Translations under genes and position numbers: made by a program
In this document: positions 1 through 10,352 of the stretch, piece after piece
How positions within the stretch are numbered: position 1 is the first letter of the stretch
Layout of the letters: each line of letters starts with the position of its first letter
Notes under the pieces: model-generated
Told to the model about the DNA's origin: nothing
What the model saw: only the letters and a program-made list of their open reading frames with translations
The model's database searches: none
Origin: Nicoliella spurrieriana
Lineage (GTDB): Bacteria > Bacillota > Bacilli > Lactobacillales > Lactobacillaceae
Reading direction: 5' to 3'
DNA length: 64,000 bases
Assembly (NCBI RefSeq): GCF_023380205.1
Contig: NZ_CP093361.1
Coordinates: 434,001-498,000, forward strand

Positions 1-2995
1 CAGCAATGTAAATATATCTATTATATCCATCGAAGACGTGTGGATTATCCTTTAAAGTTAATGTTCCATATGGTGATTCCTGGATTGGTAAATAGTTAGA
101 AATATTAAATGAATTAGGATCAAATTTAGGATCATTATCCGATAGCGTTTGGAAGTAAATTTGCTTTCCATTGGTGAGGTTAATGTATGGGATGTTAATT
201 TGAACAAAATGATCACTATCTTTATCCGCATTTAAATAAACCGCAACGGTCCGATCAGTATGATCAGGAGCATATGGATGCATTTGGGTATTAGCGCTAG
301 GAACATCCGCATCGTCACCCACGATCCAACTAGCAGTTCTTAATCCACCCCGTTTAGAACTATCTTGGCTGTAATTATTGGAAGCATATTGATTTTGGGT
401 TTTTAAATCGTACTCCCAACCAGCGGGAGCATCGAAAAGTTTTTCCTTTTGGACGCCAATATCGGAAGGGTTTTGTCCCCGATCTGTGTCCGTTCCATAT
501 CGTTCCAAATAATAGGCATTACTACTAGGATCATAGTAAATCCGATCTTCCGTATAGGCATTGATTGTTTTACTGGTAATTGTACTTGCGTTGGGTAGCG
601 GTAGGGGACCACCAACGGTGGTTCCGTTCACGTTATTACCACTGTTTAAATATTGAAGGGTAATTGGATATTGTTTTGCAAAATTGTTAATTGACCCGAT
701 GTCATACGATTTATTAGGATCTGAGTAACTAGAAGTTACGGTTGGCTGGTTATTATCATCATCATATTGCAATTTAACAGGATTTTGATAGTTCGTATCA
801 TCATCATAGTAATAATTTCCATTATGATAGTTTAATAAATGACCAGAGTTCCACTCACTTAATACCCTAGTTCCGTTTGGATAAAAGACTGGGGTGGTAT
901 CTGAACTGGATGGGTTGAACATGTTTTTAGGGATGGTATAACCATCAACACCATTTTCAACTTTATGAATCACATCCTTAGAATCCTTATTTTCATTAGC
1001 TATATCTGAGATGTTTTCTTGAAGGGTAATTCCCCTCCGGTTGCTTGATTGATCGATGTTAGTATTGTTTAACTCAATTGCTAATCCAGACATATTAATA
1101 ATTTTTAATCGTTTGGGGACGACGTTGCCGTTACTGTCCTTAACGATTTGAATTACATAATTATTTTCAGGTTTATTAGGATCACTTTTATCAAATCCAG
1201 TATAATTCCAAGATGTCATTCTATAAATGGTGTTTAAAGGGGCGAACTTATCACCAGTTAAATCCCAATGGTAGGTCCGATAATTAACAGCATTTGCAAA
1301 TTGGTTACTGGTTTTTGTAGGATCAGACTCATAACCAGAACCATCCAAATTCTGTGGCCCCCAAAACTTGAAGTCATAGGTTAAATGGGGGACTGGAACA
1401 ACATCTGAAGAGGTAATTGGCATGTAGTAAAGTACCGGCGTAACTCCATTACTATTTGAGTTATTGGTATTTTCCCATGTAATCTGAGGATCCTTTGTCC
1501 AACTATAATTATTACTATTATAATCCATTGAATTATCAGCATTTAACTTAGCGCCCAATGTGGCCCAAAGGGTGGTGTTACGGCTGCTAAAGATAACGGG
1601 TTTACTATTGTTAGTAAGGGGATTGATATATCCATTGTTAACATTGATGTTATCTGCAGTCACGGTAATATTACTTTGATTACCGTAAGTCCCAGATAGA
1701 TGGACGGTCGCTGGAATATCACCTGAAGAACCACTAGCAGTTGTTGATCTTAAAATGACTGGAATGTCTTGTTCGATTGGCTTTGGGACCAATTGAACAT
1801 CGAGGGTATAGTTACCATTCGAATCAACATTGCTTTTGTATGTGGAATCATTTATATCGTTAGGAAGCGTGAAATAATCAGTTAGTTTAACGTTATTTTG
1901 ATTATAATTATTAAATGGCGTGGTATAGTCAATTGAATTACCATTTAATAATTGTTCATCTCCAGGATCAAAGACTGTTTTGACACCATTGCTAGCAACG
2001 GTATAGTACCTTACCTTAACGGATGGTAAAGAGCCCTTCATGGTAATGACATCGTTTCCATTAGCGAGTCCATGATTTAAGATAGCAGTAAAATACATTC
2101 CATTGGAATCGACTTGATTACCAATTTGTTGGGGGGTGAATCCCTGAAATTGGTTACCAAATTGTGATTGATAATATATTCTAAATGGTTCTCCATCGTA
2201 ACCATGAATTCGAGTATTAAAATCTACATACCCATCCTTAGCTTCATTATTATATTGATTAGCCACTGGATTATTATTTTGATCAACGAACCGAACGCGA
2301 TAGGTAACCGTGTAGGACTGATAATTAGGGGTAAAGCTACCCTGATTAAAATTATCTTGGTTATTAAATCCCTGGTTAGTTTTAGGATCAACTAGTTGGG
2401 TACCGTTGATTTTAACCGATTGACCATTGGGAAGGGTCACAACAGCTCCGTTATTACCAATCACAACGTATGGATGGTAAGTTCCATCAGTCCCCATGAT
2501 ATTAACGGTATGTTGGACGGACTGTTCGGATGTGTCACTAGGATTGCTGAGTGTATTTGTTGCTGATTGCAATTCAGCCATTGATGCGATGCTAGATTTA
2601 ACGCTTGCCTCACTCGCTGCAGCTGCCAGCGCAGCAGAACTACTGGCTGCTGCGCTGGCACTGGCGCTGGCACTCGCACTTGCGCTTGCAGATTGTTCCG
2701 CAGCCTCAGTACTTTGAGCATCACTAGCGGCTTGGGAATCGATATTATTACTGCTACTATTATTAGTAACAGTAGCGCTTGAACTGGAAGCGCTGCTGGC
2801 GGTTGAAGCGAAACTTGTTTCGGTGGACTGAATACTATCAGCATGGGCATGATTATCAGATTGACCCCAAATGTGAATACTAAATAACCCAATTCCAGCA
2901 ACCGCACCCGTTGCTAGTTGAACATTTCTTTTTTGGTGCAATTTCTTTTTTCGGAGTTCCTGTTTAACGACTAGGTTAAAGTTATTGTACTTCAT
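1..2995 (-). CDS. Large secreted surface/adhesin-like protein, N-terminal part (cut by window edge)
   Basis: The minus strand is open from an ATG at 2995 to the left edge, about 998 codons with no stop. A good ribosome binding site (GGGAGGGAG) lies just upstream. Residues 1-55 look like a long-type signal peptide: a Lys/Arg-rich start, a hydrophobic stretch (ATGAVAGIGLFSIHIWG) and an AHAD-like cleavage site. Residues ~55-150 are low-complexity Ser/Ala/Gln, with a run of alternating Ser-Ala. The rest is Asn/Asp/Ser/Tyr-rich and beta-strand-like with few Cys, typical of cell-wall-anchored adhesins. An LPXTG anchor, if present, lies outside the window. It is likely exported and wall-bound. I do not recognise a specific ligand-binding domain. 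Confidence 0.85.
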   Translation of the reverse strand, partial: MKYNNFNLVVKQELRKKKLHQKRNVQLATGAVAGIGLFSIHIWGQSDNHAHADSIQSTETSFASTASSASSSSATVTNNSSSNNIDSQAASDAQSTEAAEQSASASASASASASAAASSSAALAAAASEASVKSSIASMAELQSATNTLSNPSDTSEQSVQHTVNIMGTDGTYHPYVVIGNNGAVVTLPNGQSVKINGTQLVDPKTNQGFNNQDNFNQGSFTPNYQSYTVTYRVRFVDQNNNPVANQYNNEAKDGYVDFNTRIHGYDGEPFRIYYQSQFGNQFQGFTPQQIGNQVDSNGMYFTAILNHGLANGNDVITMKGSLPSVKVRYYTVASNGVKTVFDPGDEQLLNGNSIDYTTPFNNYNQNNVKLTDYFTLPNDINDSTYKSNVDSNGNYTLDVQLVPKPIEQDIPVILRSTTASGSSGDIPATVHLSGTYGNQSNITVTADNINVNNGYINPLTNNSKPVIFSSRNTTLWATLGAKLNADNSMDYNSNNYSWTKDPQITWENTNNSNSNGVTPVLYYMPITSSDVVPVPHLTYDFKFWGPQNLDGSGYESDPTKTSNQFANAVNYRTYHWDLTGDKFAPLNTIYRMTSWNYTGFDKSDPNKPENNYVIQIVKDSNGNVVPKRLKIINMSGLAIELNNTNIDQSSNRRGITLQENISDIANENKDSKDVIHKVENGVDGYTIPKNMFNPSSSDTTPVFYPNGTRVLSEWNSGHLLNYHNGNYYYDDDTNYQNPVKLQYDDDNNQPTVTSSYSDPNKSYDIGSINNFAKQYPITLQYLNSGNNVNGTTVGGPLPLPNASTITSKTINAYTEDRIYYDPSSNAYYLERYGTDTDRGQNPSDIGVQKEKLFDAPAGWEYDLKTQNQYASNNYSQDSSKRGGLRTASWIVGDDADVPSANTQMHPYAPDHTDRTVAVYLNADKDSDHFVQINIPYINLTNGKQIYFQTLSDNDPKFDPNSFNISNYLPIQESPYGTLTLKDNPHVFDGYNRYIYIA

Positions 2996-2999
2996 TTTG

Positions 3000-4214
3000 G
3001 GCTCCCTCCCCATTGATAATATTTTGTAACATAATTATGTATTTGCTTATTTATATAGATACATTACGAATAAATATGGTTATTACTAAGCACAATTATA
3101 TTACATTTTTGTTTTTAGTTGTAATTTTTTATTACGTAACAATAATGCTATCCTAACAACCGTTGAATTATTCATTCAGATTTAAAATTAATTATTAAGC
3201 ACCAAATATAAATTATATTGAAACAGTAAATAAAACACAAGCAGTTAGCTATTCTGCTCCTATGTCAATAATTTGGACTAATTTTATGTAGTTTTAACCA
3301 AGCTAATCCTTATCATTATGTTTAAACAACTCAAAAATAAGAACTTAGCAAGATCCAATATAAGAGCTAAAGCCCGTATAATTAAATCCAGTAGTAAAAG
3401 GGAATCCATGCTATCACACCCTTGTGTGCTATAAACTAAGCTGATTAGACTTAAACACGCAATCGTAATTTTAGCATAAATTCATTGAGATTAATTAGTT
3501 TGATAATAATAATGTTTAATGATAATACGTAGGTAGTAAAAGAGGAGACATGCTAAGCATCTTAATTTTATAGGCTGATTACCTGTATTTATCCATGTTT
3601 ATCGTTGTCTTGTGGTGGTTGGGAGTTATCCTAACCGCTGTACATACTTAGTAGGGATTTTGCTTATTTGCAAACTCTACATGATAAAGCCATACATAAG
3701 AAAATCATATTGAACCATACCAATAGCATTCTTTGGTAGATTCTAGCTTGCCCGAAAATAAGTCAAGCCCGCTAAAGAAGCATTCTTTGCTATGGATTTA
3801 ATAGTCCGAATATAAGGCAATCCTACCAAAGCAACGATAGTAAGACATCCCCTCAAAATTGGGTAGATTTTAACAGCGTACCCAAAACAGATACGCAGGT
3901 TATTTAGAAAACGAAAATTTACGTTTTCAGAATTAGCACGTAGATTATTTAGAAAAACCACGTTTGGTTTATCAGAACTGGATAATCGTAAGGGATGCAC
4001 GGAATACCGTAGCGAAATGCGACTGTATTAAGTGAAGTAGACTTAATTTAAACATCATCAATAGATAGTTAATCACTTAGTGGATGAACTTAAGCACTGA
4101 GAGCGTCTGATTAATAGTAATATTGCTAACTATTGAGATAAGCCGAATTTTAGGCAGGTCTTTCTATGCTGACAATGGATCATAACGCAAGTTTGCGTTT
4201 AGATATTCAAAGTA
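3000..4214. other. Long gene-poor intergenic region with several inverted repeats
   Basis: No convincing protein gene is seen in about 1.2 kb. The only sizeable open frame (3743-4000, minus) lacks a ribosome binding site and looks accidental. The region carries several inverted repeats: CTTTGGTAG/CTACCAAAG (3732-3740 with ~3826-3834), GGGTA/TACCC near 3861-3883, two tandem hairpin units (3893-3981) and a near-perfect palindrome at 4184-4199. A motif resembling GTAGTAAAAG...CATGCTA occurs twice, near 3391 and 3534. It may be a decayed element or may encode non-coding RNA. Confidence 0.5.
3893..3981. repeat. Two tandem imperfect ~46-bp units, each with its own hairpin
   Basis: The two units share flanks (roughly ACGTAGATTATTTAGAAAA on the left and TCAGAA on the right). 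Their central hairpin arms differ in sequence, yet each unit remains self-complementary: GAAAACG/CGTTTTC in unit 1 and AAACCA/TGGTTT in unit 2. Keeping the pairing while the sequence changes suggests that the fold matters. Confidence 0.5.
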
Positions 4215-4251
4215 AAATGAAAAGGCTACTCAAAATGAATTGAGTAACCTT
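4215..4251 (-). terminator. Rho-independent terminator downstream of tRNA-Lys
   Basis: On the minus strand, AAGGTTACTCAA and TTGAGTAGCCTT form a 12-bp stem with one mismatch and a 6-nt loop. A T-rich tract follows. It lies ~150 nt downstream of the tRNA. Confidence 0.65.
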
Positions 4252-4400
4252 ACATCACCACCACACAAGCGGTATATTATTTAAAATTAATGACTAAGTT
4301 TTGAATGTTTGTTTTAATATCTTATAACTGCCTTAGGTATTAAAAAAGCCGTTATATCAAGGGTTTAAACACCTTATTATAACAGCTACTTATCATTTGA

Positions 4401-4473
4401 TGGGCAGTCAGGGGATCGAACCCTGGACCCACGGATTAAGAGTCCGTTGCTCTGCCAGCTGAGCTAACTGCCC
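4401..4473 (-). tRNA. tRNA-Lys (anticodon CUU)
   Basis: The reverse complement folds as a standard cloverleaf: acceptor GGGCAGT/ACTGCCC, D-arm GCTC...GAGC, anticodon stem ACGGA/TCCGT with loop CTCTTAA (anticodon CUU), and T-arm CAGGG-TTCGATC-CCCTG. The discriminator base is A, and CCA is not encoded. It reads AAG lysine codons. Confidence 0.95.
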
Positions 4474-4615
4474 AAATAATTACTTTTTGATATCACTTAA
4501 AATATCAACGATTTATATAATATCATCTGAGCAATTAGTTGGCAACCCTTTTTTCAAAAAAAGTTTAAAAAAATTTGTCATTCCGTTTTAATTCAATGAA
4601 CAACGGGTCTAGCCG

Positions 4616-4624
4616 TGATATAAT
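4616..4624 (+). promoter_or_regulatory. Candidate extended -10 promoter of walR operon
   Basis: TG-A-TATAAT lies ~100 nt upstream of walR, and the -35 region is weak. A ~100-nt leader follows before the gene's ribosome binding site (GAGGGAC). Confidence 0.5.
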
Positions 4625-4724
4625 TCATACTGGAGCTAGTCTAAGGATTAGCTGTTCAAACCTATAAGAAACCGTTTAAAAACAACTAAAACTAGAAATC
4701 GATAATTTAAGAGGGACTTTAATT

Positions 4725-5426
4725 ATGAAAAAAATACTTGTAGTAGACGACGAAAAGCCGATCACTGATATTGAGAAATTTAATTTAGTCAAGGAGGGCT
4801 ACGATGTCTCAGTAGCCTATGATGGAGAAGAAGCACTTGAAAAGGTGGATGAAGAAAATCCAGATTTAATTATTTTGGATTTAATGTTACCTAAGGTTGA
4901 CGGGCTAGAAGTTGCCCGTCAAGTTCGAAAAAACCACGATACACCCATTATCATGGTTACTGCAAAGGATTCGGAATTAGATAAAGTCTTGGGACTAGAA
5001 CTGGGCGCTGATGATTATGTCACAAAGCCATTCTCGAATCGGGAGCTAGTTGCACGAGTTAAGGCAAACTTAAGACGGCAAACTGCTAGCGATAATGCTG
5101 CAGATGATGATAATCAAGACATTCGAATTGGTGATTTAATCATTCATCCACAAGCGTATTCAGTGACTAAGCGGGGGGAAAGTATCGAACTGACCCATCG
5201 TGAATTCGAATTATTACACTATTTAGCTCAACACATTGGTCAAGTAATGACCCGTGAACATTTATTACAAACCGTTTGGGGATACGACTACTTTGGTGAT
5301 GTCCGGACGGTTGATGTAACCGTTAGGCGGTTGCGTGAAAAAATTGAAGATAATCCTAGTCATCCGGTATGGTTAGTAACCCGTCGTGGAGTTGGTTACT
5401 ACCTTAGAAACTCTGAAAATGAGTAA
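4725..5426 (+). CDS. walR: Response regulator WalR (YycF)
   Basis: A 233-residue OmpR/PhoB-class regulator, the usual length for the family. The receiver domain (1-~120) has the acidic pair D8/D9, phospho-acceptor D52, T79 and K101. The C-terminal winged helix (~135-230) has the family HREFELL and [13 protein letters not shown] segments. It controls cell-wall hydrolase genes and is usually essential in Firmicutes. It is the first gene of walRKHIJ and has a GAGGGAC ribosome binding site before the ATG. The order and products of the following four genes make the assignment firm. Confidence 0.97.
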   Translation: MKKILVVDDEKPITDIEKFNLVKEGYDVSVAYDGEEALEKVDEENPDLIILDLMLPKVDGLEVARQVRKNHDTPIIMVTAKDSELDKVLGLELGADDYVTKPFSNRELVARVKANLRRQTASDNAADDDNQDIRIGDLIIHPQAYSVTKRGESIELTHREFELLHYLAQHIGQVMTREHLLQTVWGYDYFGDVRTVDVTVRRLREKIEDNPSHPVWLVTRRGVGYYLRNSENE

Positions 5427-5458
5427 TGATGACTAGTTGTTAAAGGGGTATTCCTGTT

Positions 5459-7315
5459 TTGAATAAGCGATTCAAGTTCTTTCAGTCAATTGATTTTAAA
5501 ATGGCATTGGTATTCGTTTTGATGCTATTGATAACACTAGAAATTGTGGGTGGTGTATTTGTTACCCAGTTGGAAAAAAGAAACGTTCAAACGTTTGAAA
5601 ATCAGCTCCAACTGCCGACCTACGTTAATAATTCACTAACGACTCAGCTAGCCAAGAATGACACTCAAAAAGCGGATACAATGATCCGGTCATTATTATC
5701 TGATGTTGATAATAGCGGTGATGACCAGGTCCAAGTAGTTGATAGTAAGGGGATTATTAGGGGCACTAACCAGGTCAATAATCAATCAATCGTGGGGCAG
5801 AAATCGGTTGATTCTGGAATTAAAGACGCTATTCATAATAACAAGACCGTTACGAAGACAATCCAACCCGATAATAACAAGTACTTTATTAAAATTACGC
5901 CACTTTTGCGCAGTCAAAATGGTGATGTAGTTGGAGCTGTCTACATTAAGGCAAGTTTAAATCCAGTTTATACTACGATTAATAATATTACCGTTATTTA
6001 CCTAGCAGCGGCTGCAATTGCGGTTTTACTAGGGATTTTGATGTCAATTGTGATTTCACGGGCAATCACCAGACCAATTGATGAAATGAAGAAACAAACC
6101 TTACAAATTGCCCGTGGAGACTATTCAGGCCAGGTTCAAGTCTACGGAAGGGACGAATTGGGTCAGTTAGCAATGGCGGTTAATAACTTATCAGTTAAGG
6201 TCGAAGAGTCACAAGAATCGACTGAATCAGAACGGCGGCGGCTGGATTCAGTCTTATCTAACATGACTGATGGGGTGTTAGCCACTGACCGGCGCGGAAA
6301 TATTATCATTGCTAATTACGAGGCGGCTAAGTTTTTAGATACTACTGAGGATCGTATCATTGGGCATTCAATTATGGATGTGTTAGAAATTCAAGATGAC
6401 TATACGCTTCGCCAGCTATTGGAACAACCAGAGGAGATTTCGCTTGATTACACCCATGAAGGGCGTGATTTAATTTTGCATGCTCATTTCACCTCAATTC
6501 AAAGGGAATCCGGATTTATTAGTGGGTTAGTTTGTGTGCTCCGTGATGTCACTGAACAACAAAAAATTGATCGGGATCGCAAACAATTTGTGTCGAATGT
6601 TTCCCATGAATTAAGAACCCCGTTGACCAGTGTGCATTCCTATATTGAGGCCCTGCAAGATGGAGCTTGGCAGGATAAGGAAATTGCGCCACGGTTCTTA
6701 AAGGTTGCTCAGGATGAAACGGATCGGATGATTCGGATGATTAACGACTTATTGACGCTGTCTAGAATGGATTCTGGAACGCAAAAAATTAATAAGGAAA
6801 TGATTAATTTAAACGAATTATTCAACTATATTTTGAATCAGTTTGATATGATCATTAAAAATGGAAATAAGACTGAAAAGGGAATTGACACCAACAAGCA
6901 CTATCAAATCGTTCGGAAGTTCACAACTCAGACACTCTGGGTCGAAATTGATGCGGATCGATTTACCCAGGTGATTGATAATATTATGAATAATGCCATG
7001 AAGTATTCTCCCGATGGTGGTAAAATTACCTGTTCACTATACGAAACCCATAATCAGGTCATTTTGAGCATTTCAGACCAGGGACTGGGAATCCCAAAGA
7101 ATGCGATCGATCACATTTTTGATCGTTTTTACCGGGTTGATAAGGCCCGTGCTAGGGCTCAAGGTGGGACTGGACTGGGACTAGCAATTTCACGAGAGGT
7201 AATTGAATCCCAAGGTGGTCGGATTTGGGTTAAAAGTGAAGATGGTAAGGGTTCGACATTCTTTATTGCGCTCCCTTATGAACCGATGGAGGAGGATTTA
7301 TGGGATGAGAATTAA
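5459..7315 (+). CDS. walK: Sensor histidine kinase WalK (YycG)
   Basis: A 618-residue membrane sensor kinase starting at TTG (ribosome binding site AAAGGGGT). The order is a first membrane helix (~15-36), an extracellular sensor loop, a second helix (~178-200), HAMP (~200-255), PAS (~262-360), a HisKA box with phospho-acceptor H383 in VSHELRTPL, and a HATPase domain with the N box (NNAMKYSPDGG, ~510) and GTGLGLAI (~569). It phosphorylates WalR in response to cell-wall state. It sits 32 nt after walR and overlaps walH by 11 nt, which suggests translational coupling. Confidence 0.97.
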   Translation: MNKRFKFFQSIDFKMALVFVLMLLITLEIVGGVFVTQLEKRNVQTFENQLQLPTYVNNSLTTQLAKNDTQKADTMIRSLLSDVDNSGDDQVQVVDSKGIIRGTNQVNNQSIVGQKSVDSGIKDAIHNNKTVTKTIQPDNNKYFIKITPLLRSQNGDVVGAVYIKASLNPVYTTINNITVIYLAAAAIAVLLGILMSIVISRAITRPIDEMKKQTLQIARGDYSGQVQVYGRDELGQLAMAVNNLSVKVEESQESTESERRRLDSVLSNMTDGVLATDRRGNIIIANYEAAKFLDTTEDRIIGHSIMDVLEIQDDYTLRQLLEQPEEISLDYTHEGRDLILHAHFTSIQRESGFISGLVCVLRDVTEQQKIDRDRKQFVSNVSHELRTPLTSVHSYIEALQDGAWQDKEIAPRFLKVAQDETDRMIRMINDLLTLSRMDSGTQKINKEMINLNELFNYILNQFDMIIKNGNKTEKGIDTNKHYQIVRKFTTQTLWVEIDADRFTQVIDNIMNNAMKYSPDGGKITCSLYETHNQVILSISDQGLGIPKNAIDHIFDRFYRVDKARARAQGGTGLGLAISREVIESQGGRIWVKSEDGKGSTFFIALPYEPMEEDLWDEN

Positions 7316-8609
7316 TCGCTTAGTGAGGTATTTACTACCATTACTTTTAACTGCTTCAGTTATTATTAGTATTATTCTATCTGCCTCATTGTGGTTGAAC
7401 CCTTCACACTATAAGAACAACGCTTCAAGTAGTTCCGGAACCAACATTAAGAGTCAGCTAAATAGTAAACCGATTTATGATGTGTATGCGCCCACTCAGT
7501 TGATGCATAATGATGATGATGGCAATCAACACCTATTAGTTAACCAATCAATTAACTTAATCGGTGAAATTCGTGAAGATATTCAAAATTTTCAGGATGC
7601 CCGGATTCAATCCACTTCATCTAATTCCGAAAATGATTATTTGAAGATGTTAAAGCGGCCGAATGCATACATCTTAAATTATTCGAGTGCGGTTTCGATG
7701 TCCATTTTAAATGAATTTGTGAATAAGCGTTTTAGCAATTTTCCTAATCGGAAGATTAACCGGGTGGTAATTCCGTTAAATGATTCTAGACACATTTATT
7801 TATTGGGTGACGATGATTATAAAATTTATACCGTTTCCGTGAAGCAGCATTCACTTAGTGATTTAAATGAATTTTTGAACACTAAGATGAAACGAATTAG
7901 CGTTTCATTTGGGATGTTTAATCAACGGCCGTTAATTTACTTTAAAAAGAATCAGAAAATGCCACAATATGCATATTTAGTGAACGTTCAACAACAAAAC
8001 TACTATGTAATTCGACTACTGGGTGAATCACAAAACTTTAACGTTAAGCATAAAAAGAACGGAACGGTTTATAATGATCAAGATTCTAAGCAGGTTACGT
8101 TTTATAATAATAATGACGTTAAGTATGTCGATGAACGGCCAAAATCAATTCCAAGTAACTTAAATCAACTGTTATTTAGTAATTACAATGCATTGATCAA
8201 TTCAGGAGTATCGTTAGATAATGTTAAGTATTTTGGTTATAACGAACAAAAACAAATCGCTACTTATCGGGGCTATGTTGAAGGCTTCCCTATTTTTAAT
8301 AATATCAACTCGGGTTCGATTACGATGCAGGTAGTTGATAATTCGTCACTGAAGTATCAATTTTCAATGGCTAGTTTACAAATTCCAGTTCCAAGTTGGG
8401 TGCCAGACGTTAAATTACCAAGCACGCACGCGGTGTTAAGTAAATTGAAGGCGCTTGGCTATAAGCAAAGTAAGATTAATGGAATTGAGCTTGGCTACAG
8501 TTGGCAGGGGAGTGCTAAAACGAATGTTTTGGTGAACTTAATTCCTACTTGGTATATTCGATATGGTAATACTTGGATCAACTACAATGATATTTCAGTC
8601 AATCGGTAA
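7305..8609 (+). CDS. walH: WalK accessory protein WalH (YycH)
   Basis: A 434-residue protein with one N-terminal membrane helix (YLLPLLLTASVIISIILSAS) and a long extracellular part, the layout of YycH, which modulates WalK at the membrane. The start used is the ATG at 7305. It follows a GGAGGAGG ribosome binding site and overlaps the end of walK. An upstream in-frame ATG at 7203 lies well inside walK and would put a charged tail before the membrane helix, so I reject it. Confidence 0.92.
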   Translation: MRINRLVRYLLPLLLTASVIISIILSASLWLNPSHYKNNASSSSGTNIKSQLNSKPIYDVYAPTQLMHNDDDGNQHLLVNQSINLIGEIREDIQNFQDARIQSTSSNSENDYLKMLKRPNAYILNYSSAVSMSILNEFVNKRFSNFPNRKINRVVIPLNDSRHIYLLGDDDYKIYTVSVKQHSLSDLNEFLNTKMKRISVSFGMFNQRPLIYFKKNQKMPQYAYLVNVQQQNYYVIRLLGESQNFNVKHKKNGTVYNDQDSKQVTFYNNNDVKYVDERPKSIPSNLNQLLFSNYNALINSGVSLDNVKYFGYNEQKQIATYRGYVEGFPIFNNINSGSITMQVVDNSSLKYQFSMASLQIPVPSWVPDVKLPSTHAVLSKLKALGYKQSKINGIELGYSWQGSAKTNVLVNLIPTWYIRYGNTWINYNDISVNR

Positions 8610-8622
8610 TGGAGGGTAGCAT

Positions 8623-9447
8623 ATGAATTTTAGACGGATTCAAATCATTTTTCTAATCACATTTGTAATCATTGATATCATGCTATTCTCCATTTTTAAC
8701 CAGAATATGAATCCCCAATCCCAAGATGATGGGTCTGGGAACTCTAATATCATTAAGGAAATGCGAAATGATCAAATTACGCTAAAGACCCCAGCTAAAA
8801 ATAACGGGACTGGTTATTACCTCTCTGGAAATCGTAATGATACGTTTAACCAGGAGGCTAGTCTATTGGAAAATCAAACTACTAAATTCAGCAATCACGT
8901 CCTGCAGAGTACATTTAAGCGTCCGATTGCAATGTATTCATCCCATCCTGAGGAGAAGTTAAACCAACTCATCAAGAGTAGTTCGTTCGTTATCAACGGG
9001 AGTCAGTATCAATATAATAGTCAACTATCCGATAGTTCCACCGTGGTTTATGTCCAAAAGGCATTTGGTTCGCAGCTTTATTCTAACTTTGGTGAAATTC
9101 GCTTTAAAATTAATGATGATGACGGGGATAAAAGGTTAGTGGGGTACACGCAAACCTACCTAACGAACCTTACTACTTTACGTGAAAAAGCCCAGACCAT
9201 TTCTGAAGAACAGGCATTGAGTGCGTTGTACCAATATAATGAAATTCCTAATAGTTCGAAGGTTGAATGGACTAGTTTGTCATATACGCGCTACATTACG
9301 GTTAAGAATAATTATATTTTTATTCCGACCTGGATTATTGCTTACAAAACGGCTAATTCCAGTAGCTATCAAATTAAATGTATCAACGCGTTCAGTGGCT
9401 CAATCATTAATGATGATAGTGTAAAAACAACAATTGAAGATATGTAA
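8623..9447 (+). CDS. walI: WalK accessory protein WalI (YycI)
   Basis: A 274-residue protein with a single N-terminal membrane helix (IIFLITFVIIDIMLFSIF) and an extracellular domain ending in the YycI-type region that resembles YycH. It starts 13 nt after walH with a GGAGGG ribosome binding site. In Bacillus, WalH and WalI together restrain WalK. The identification rests on topology, size and position between walH and walJ. Confidence 0.92.
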   Translation: MNFRRIQIIFLITFVIIDIMLFSIFNQNMNPQSQDDGSGNSNIIKEMRNDQITLKTPAKNNGTGYYLSGNRNDTFNQEASLLENQTTKFSNHVLQSTFKRPIAMYSSHPEEKLNQLIKSSSFVINGSQYQYNSQLSDSSTVVYVQKAFGSQLYSNFGEIRFKINDDDGDKRLVGYTQTYLTNLTTLREKAQTISEEQALSALYQYNEIPNSSKVEWTSLSYTRYITVKNNYIFIPTWIIAYKTANSSSYQIKCINAFSGSIINDDSVKTTIEDM

Positions 9448-9470
9448 AATAATTAGGAACGTGTGATTAG

Positions 9471-10283
9471 ATGAATGATGATTCAAACTTAATGCGCGTC
9501 GCCATTCTTTCTAGCGGGAGCTCTGGGAACGTCGCATATATTCAAACTAACCAGCATCAAATTCTTTTGGATGCTGGTTTAAGTGGCATTAAAATTAGAA
9601 AATTACTTAAACAAATTGATCGCTCAGTTGATGATATCGACATGCTATTTATTTCCCATGAACATTCTGACCATTCTAGAGGGATGGGGGTCCTTGCTAG
9701 GCGCTGTCCTAAAATGCAGGTGTTTGCTAATCAAGAGACTTGGGATGCATTGCCCAGTTCAATTGGTAAGATTCCAGAATCCCAACGGAATCTGTTTCCG
9801 GTTGGGACGATCCAAACGTTTGGTGAACTAACTGTCCAGAGTTTTGGGGTTTCACATGATGCTGCATCTGAACAGTGTTACCTATTTAAATGCGGTCAGA
9901 AACGGTTTGTGCTGATTACTGATACTGGGTACATTTCAGAGACGATTCAACACCACATTCAAAATTCATCTGCGTTTGCACTAGAATGTAACTACGATGT
10001 TGAAATGTTAATGAATGGACCCTATCCGTGGCCACTAAAGCAACGAATTATTTGTGACACGGGTCATATGTCAAACGAAGATGAGGGTGAAATTTTAGCA
10101 AAGGTGATTGGTAATGCTACTAAGGCGGTGTTTCTTACCCACCGCAGTCACCACAATAACACACGACTAGTTGCCCATCAGACGATTGAAGAAATTTTAA
10201 CTAACCGTGGATTTAACGTTGAACATGATTTTCATCTATATGATACCGATGTTTGTAAACCCACGAAATTAATAAACTTATAA
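9471..10283 (+). CDS. walJ: Metallo-beta-lactamase-fold hydrolase WalJ (YycJ)
   Basis: A 270-residue MBL-fold protein with the metal motif H63-x-H65-x-D67-H68 (SHEHSDHSRG), preceded by a SGSSGN glycine/serine loop. Later metal ligands are visible in the ITDTGY and LTHRSHHN segments. YycJ proteins are cytosolic, probably 5'-3' exonuclease-like enzymes linked to DNA repair or replication/wall coordination. It is the last gene of walRKHIJ, 23 nt after walI. There is no obvious terminator before the htrA leader. Confidence 0.93.
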   Translation: MNDDSNLMRVAILSSGSSGNVAYIQTNQHQILLDAGLSGIKIRKLLKQIDRSVDDIDMLFISHEHSDHSRGMGVLARRCPKMQVFANQETWDALPSSIGKIPESQRNLFPVGTIQTFGELTVQSFGVSHDAASEQCYLFKCGQKRFVLITDTGYISETIQHHIQNSSAFALECNYDVEMLMNGPYPWPLKQRIICDTGHMSNEDEGEILAKVIGNATKAVFLTHRSHHNNTRLVAHQTIEEILTNRGFNVEHDFHLYDTDVCKPTKLINL

Positions 10284-10352
10284 AAAAGTAAAAATAAATT
10301 AAAATGCTATCTTTTTAACTGAAAAATTAGTTATGATAGTTAATAAAAACAA

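Noticed and set aside
2461-2907. 148-codon minus-strand ORF and the 73-codon plus-strand ORF at 2496
   Set aside because: Both are other-frame readings of the Ser/Ala repeat region of the large surface protein. They lack ribosome binding sites.
3743-4000. 85-codon minus-strand ORF
   Set aside because: No ribosome binding site, and it is built from the tandem hairpin repeats. No protein family is recognisable.
7203-7304. Longer start for walH
   Set aside because: It lies inside walK with no ribosome binding site. The ATG at 7305 has one and gives the expected N-terminal membrane helix.
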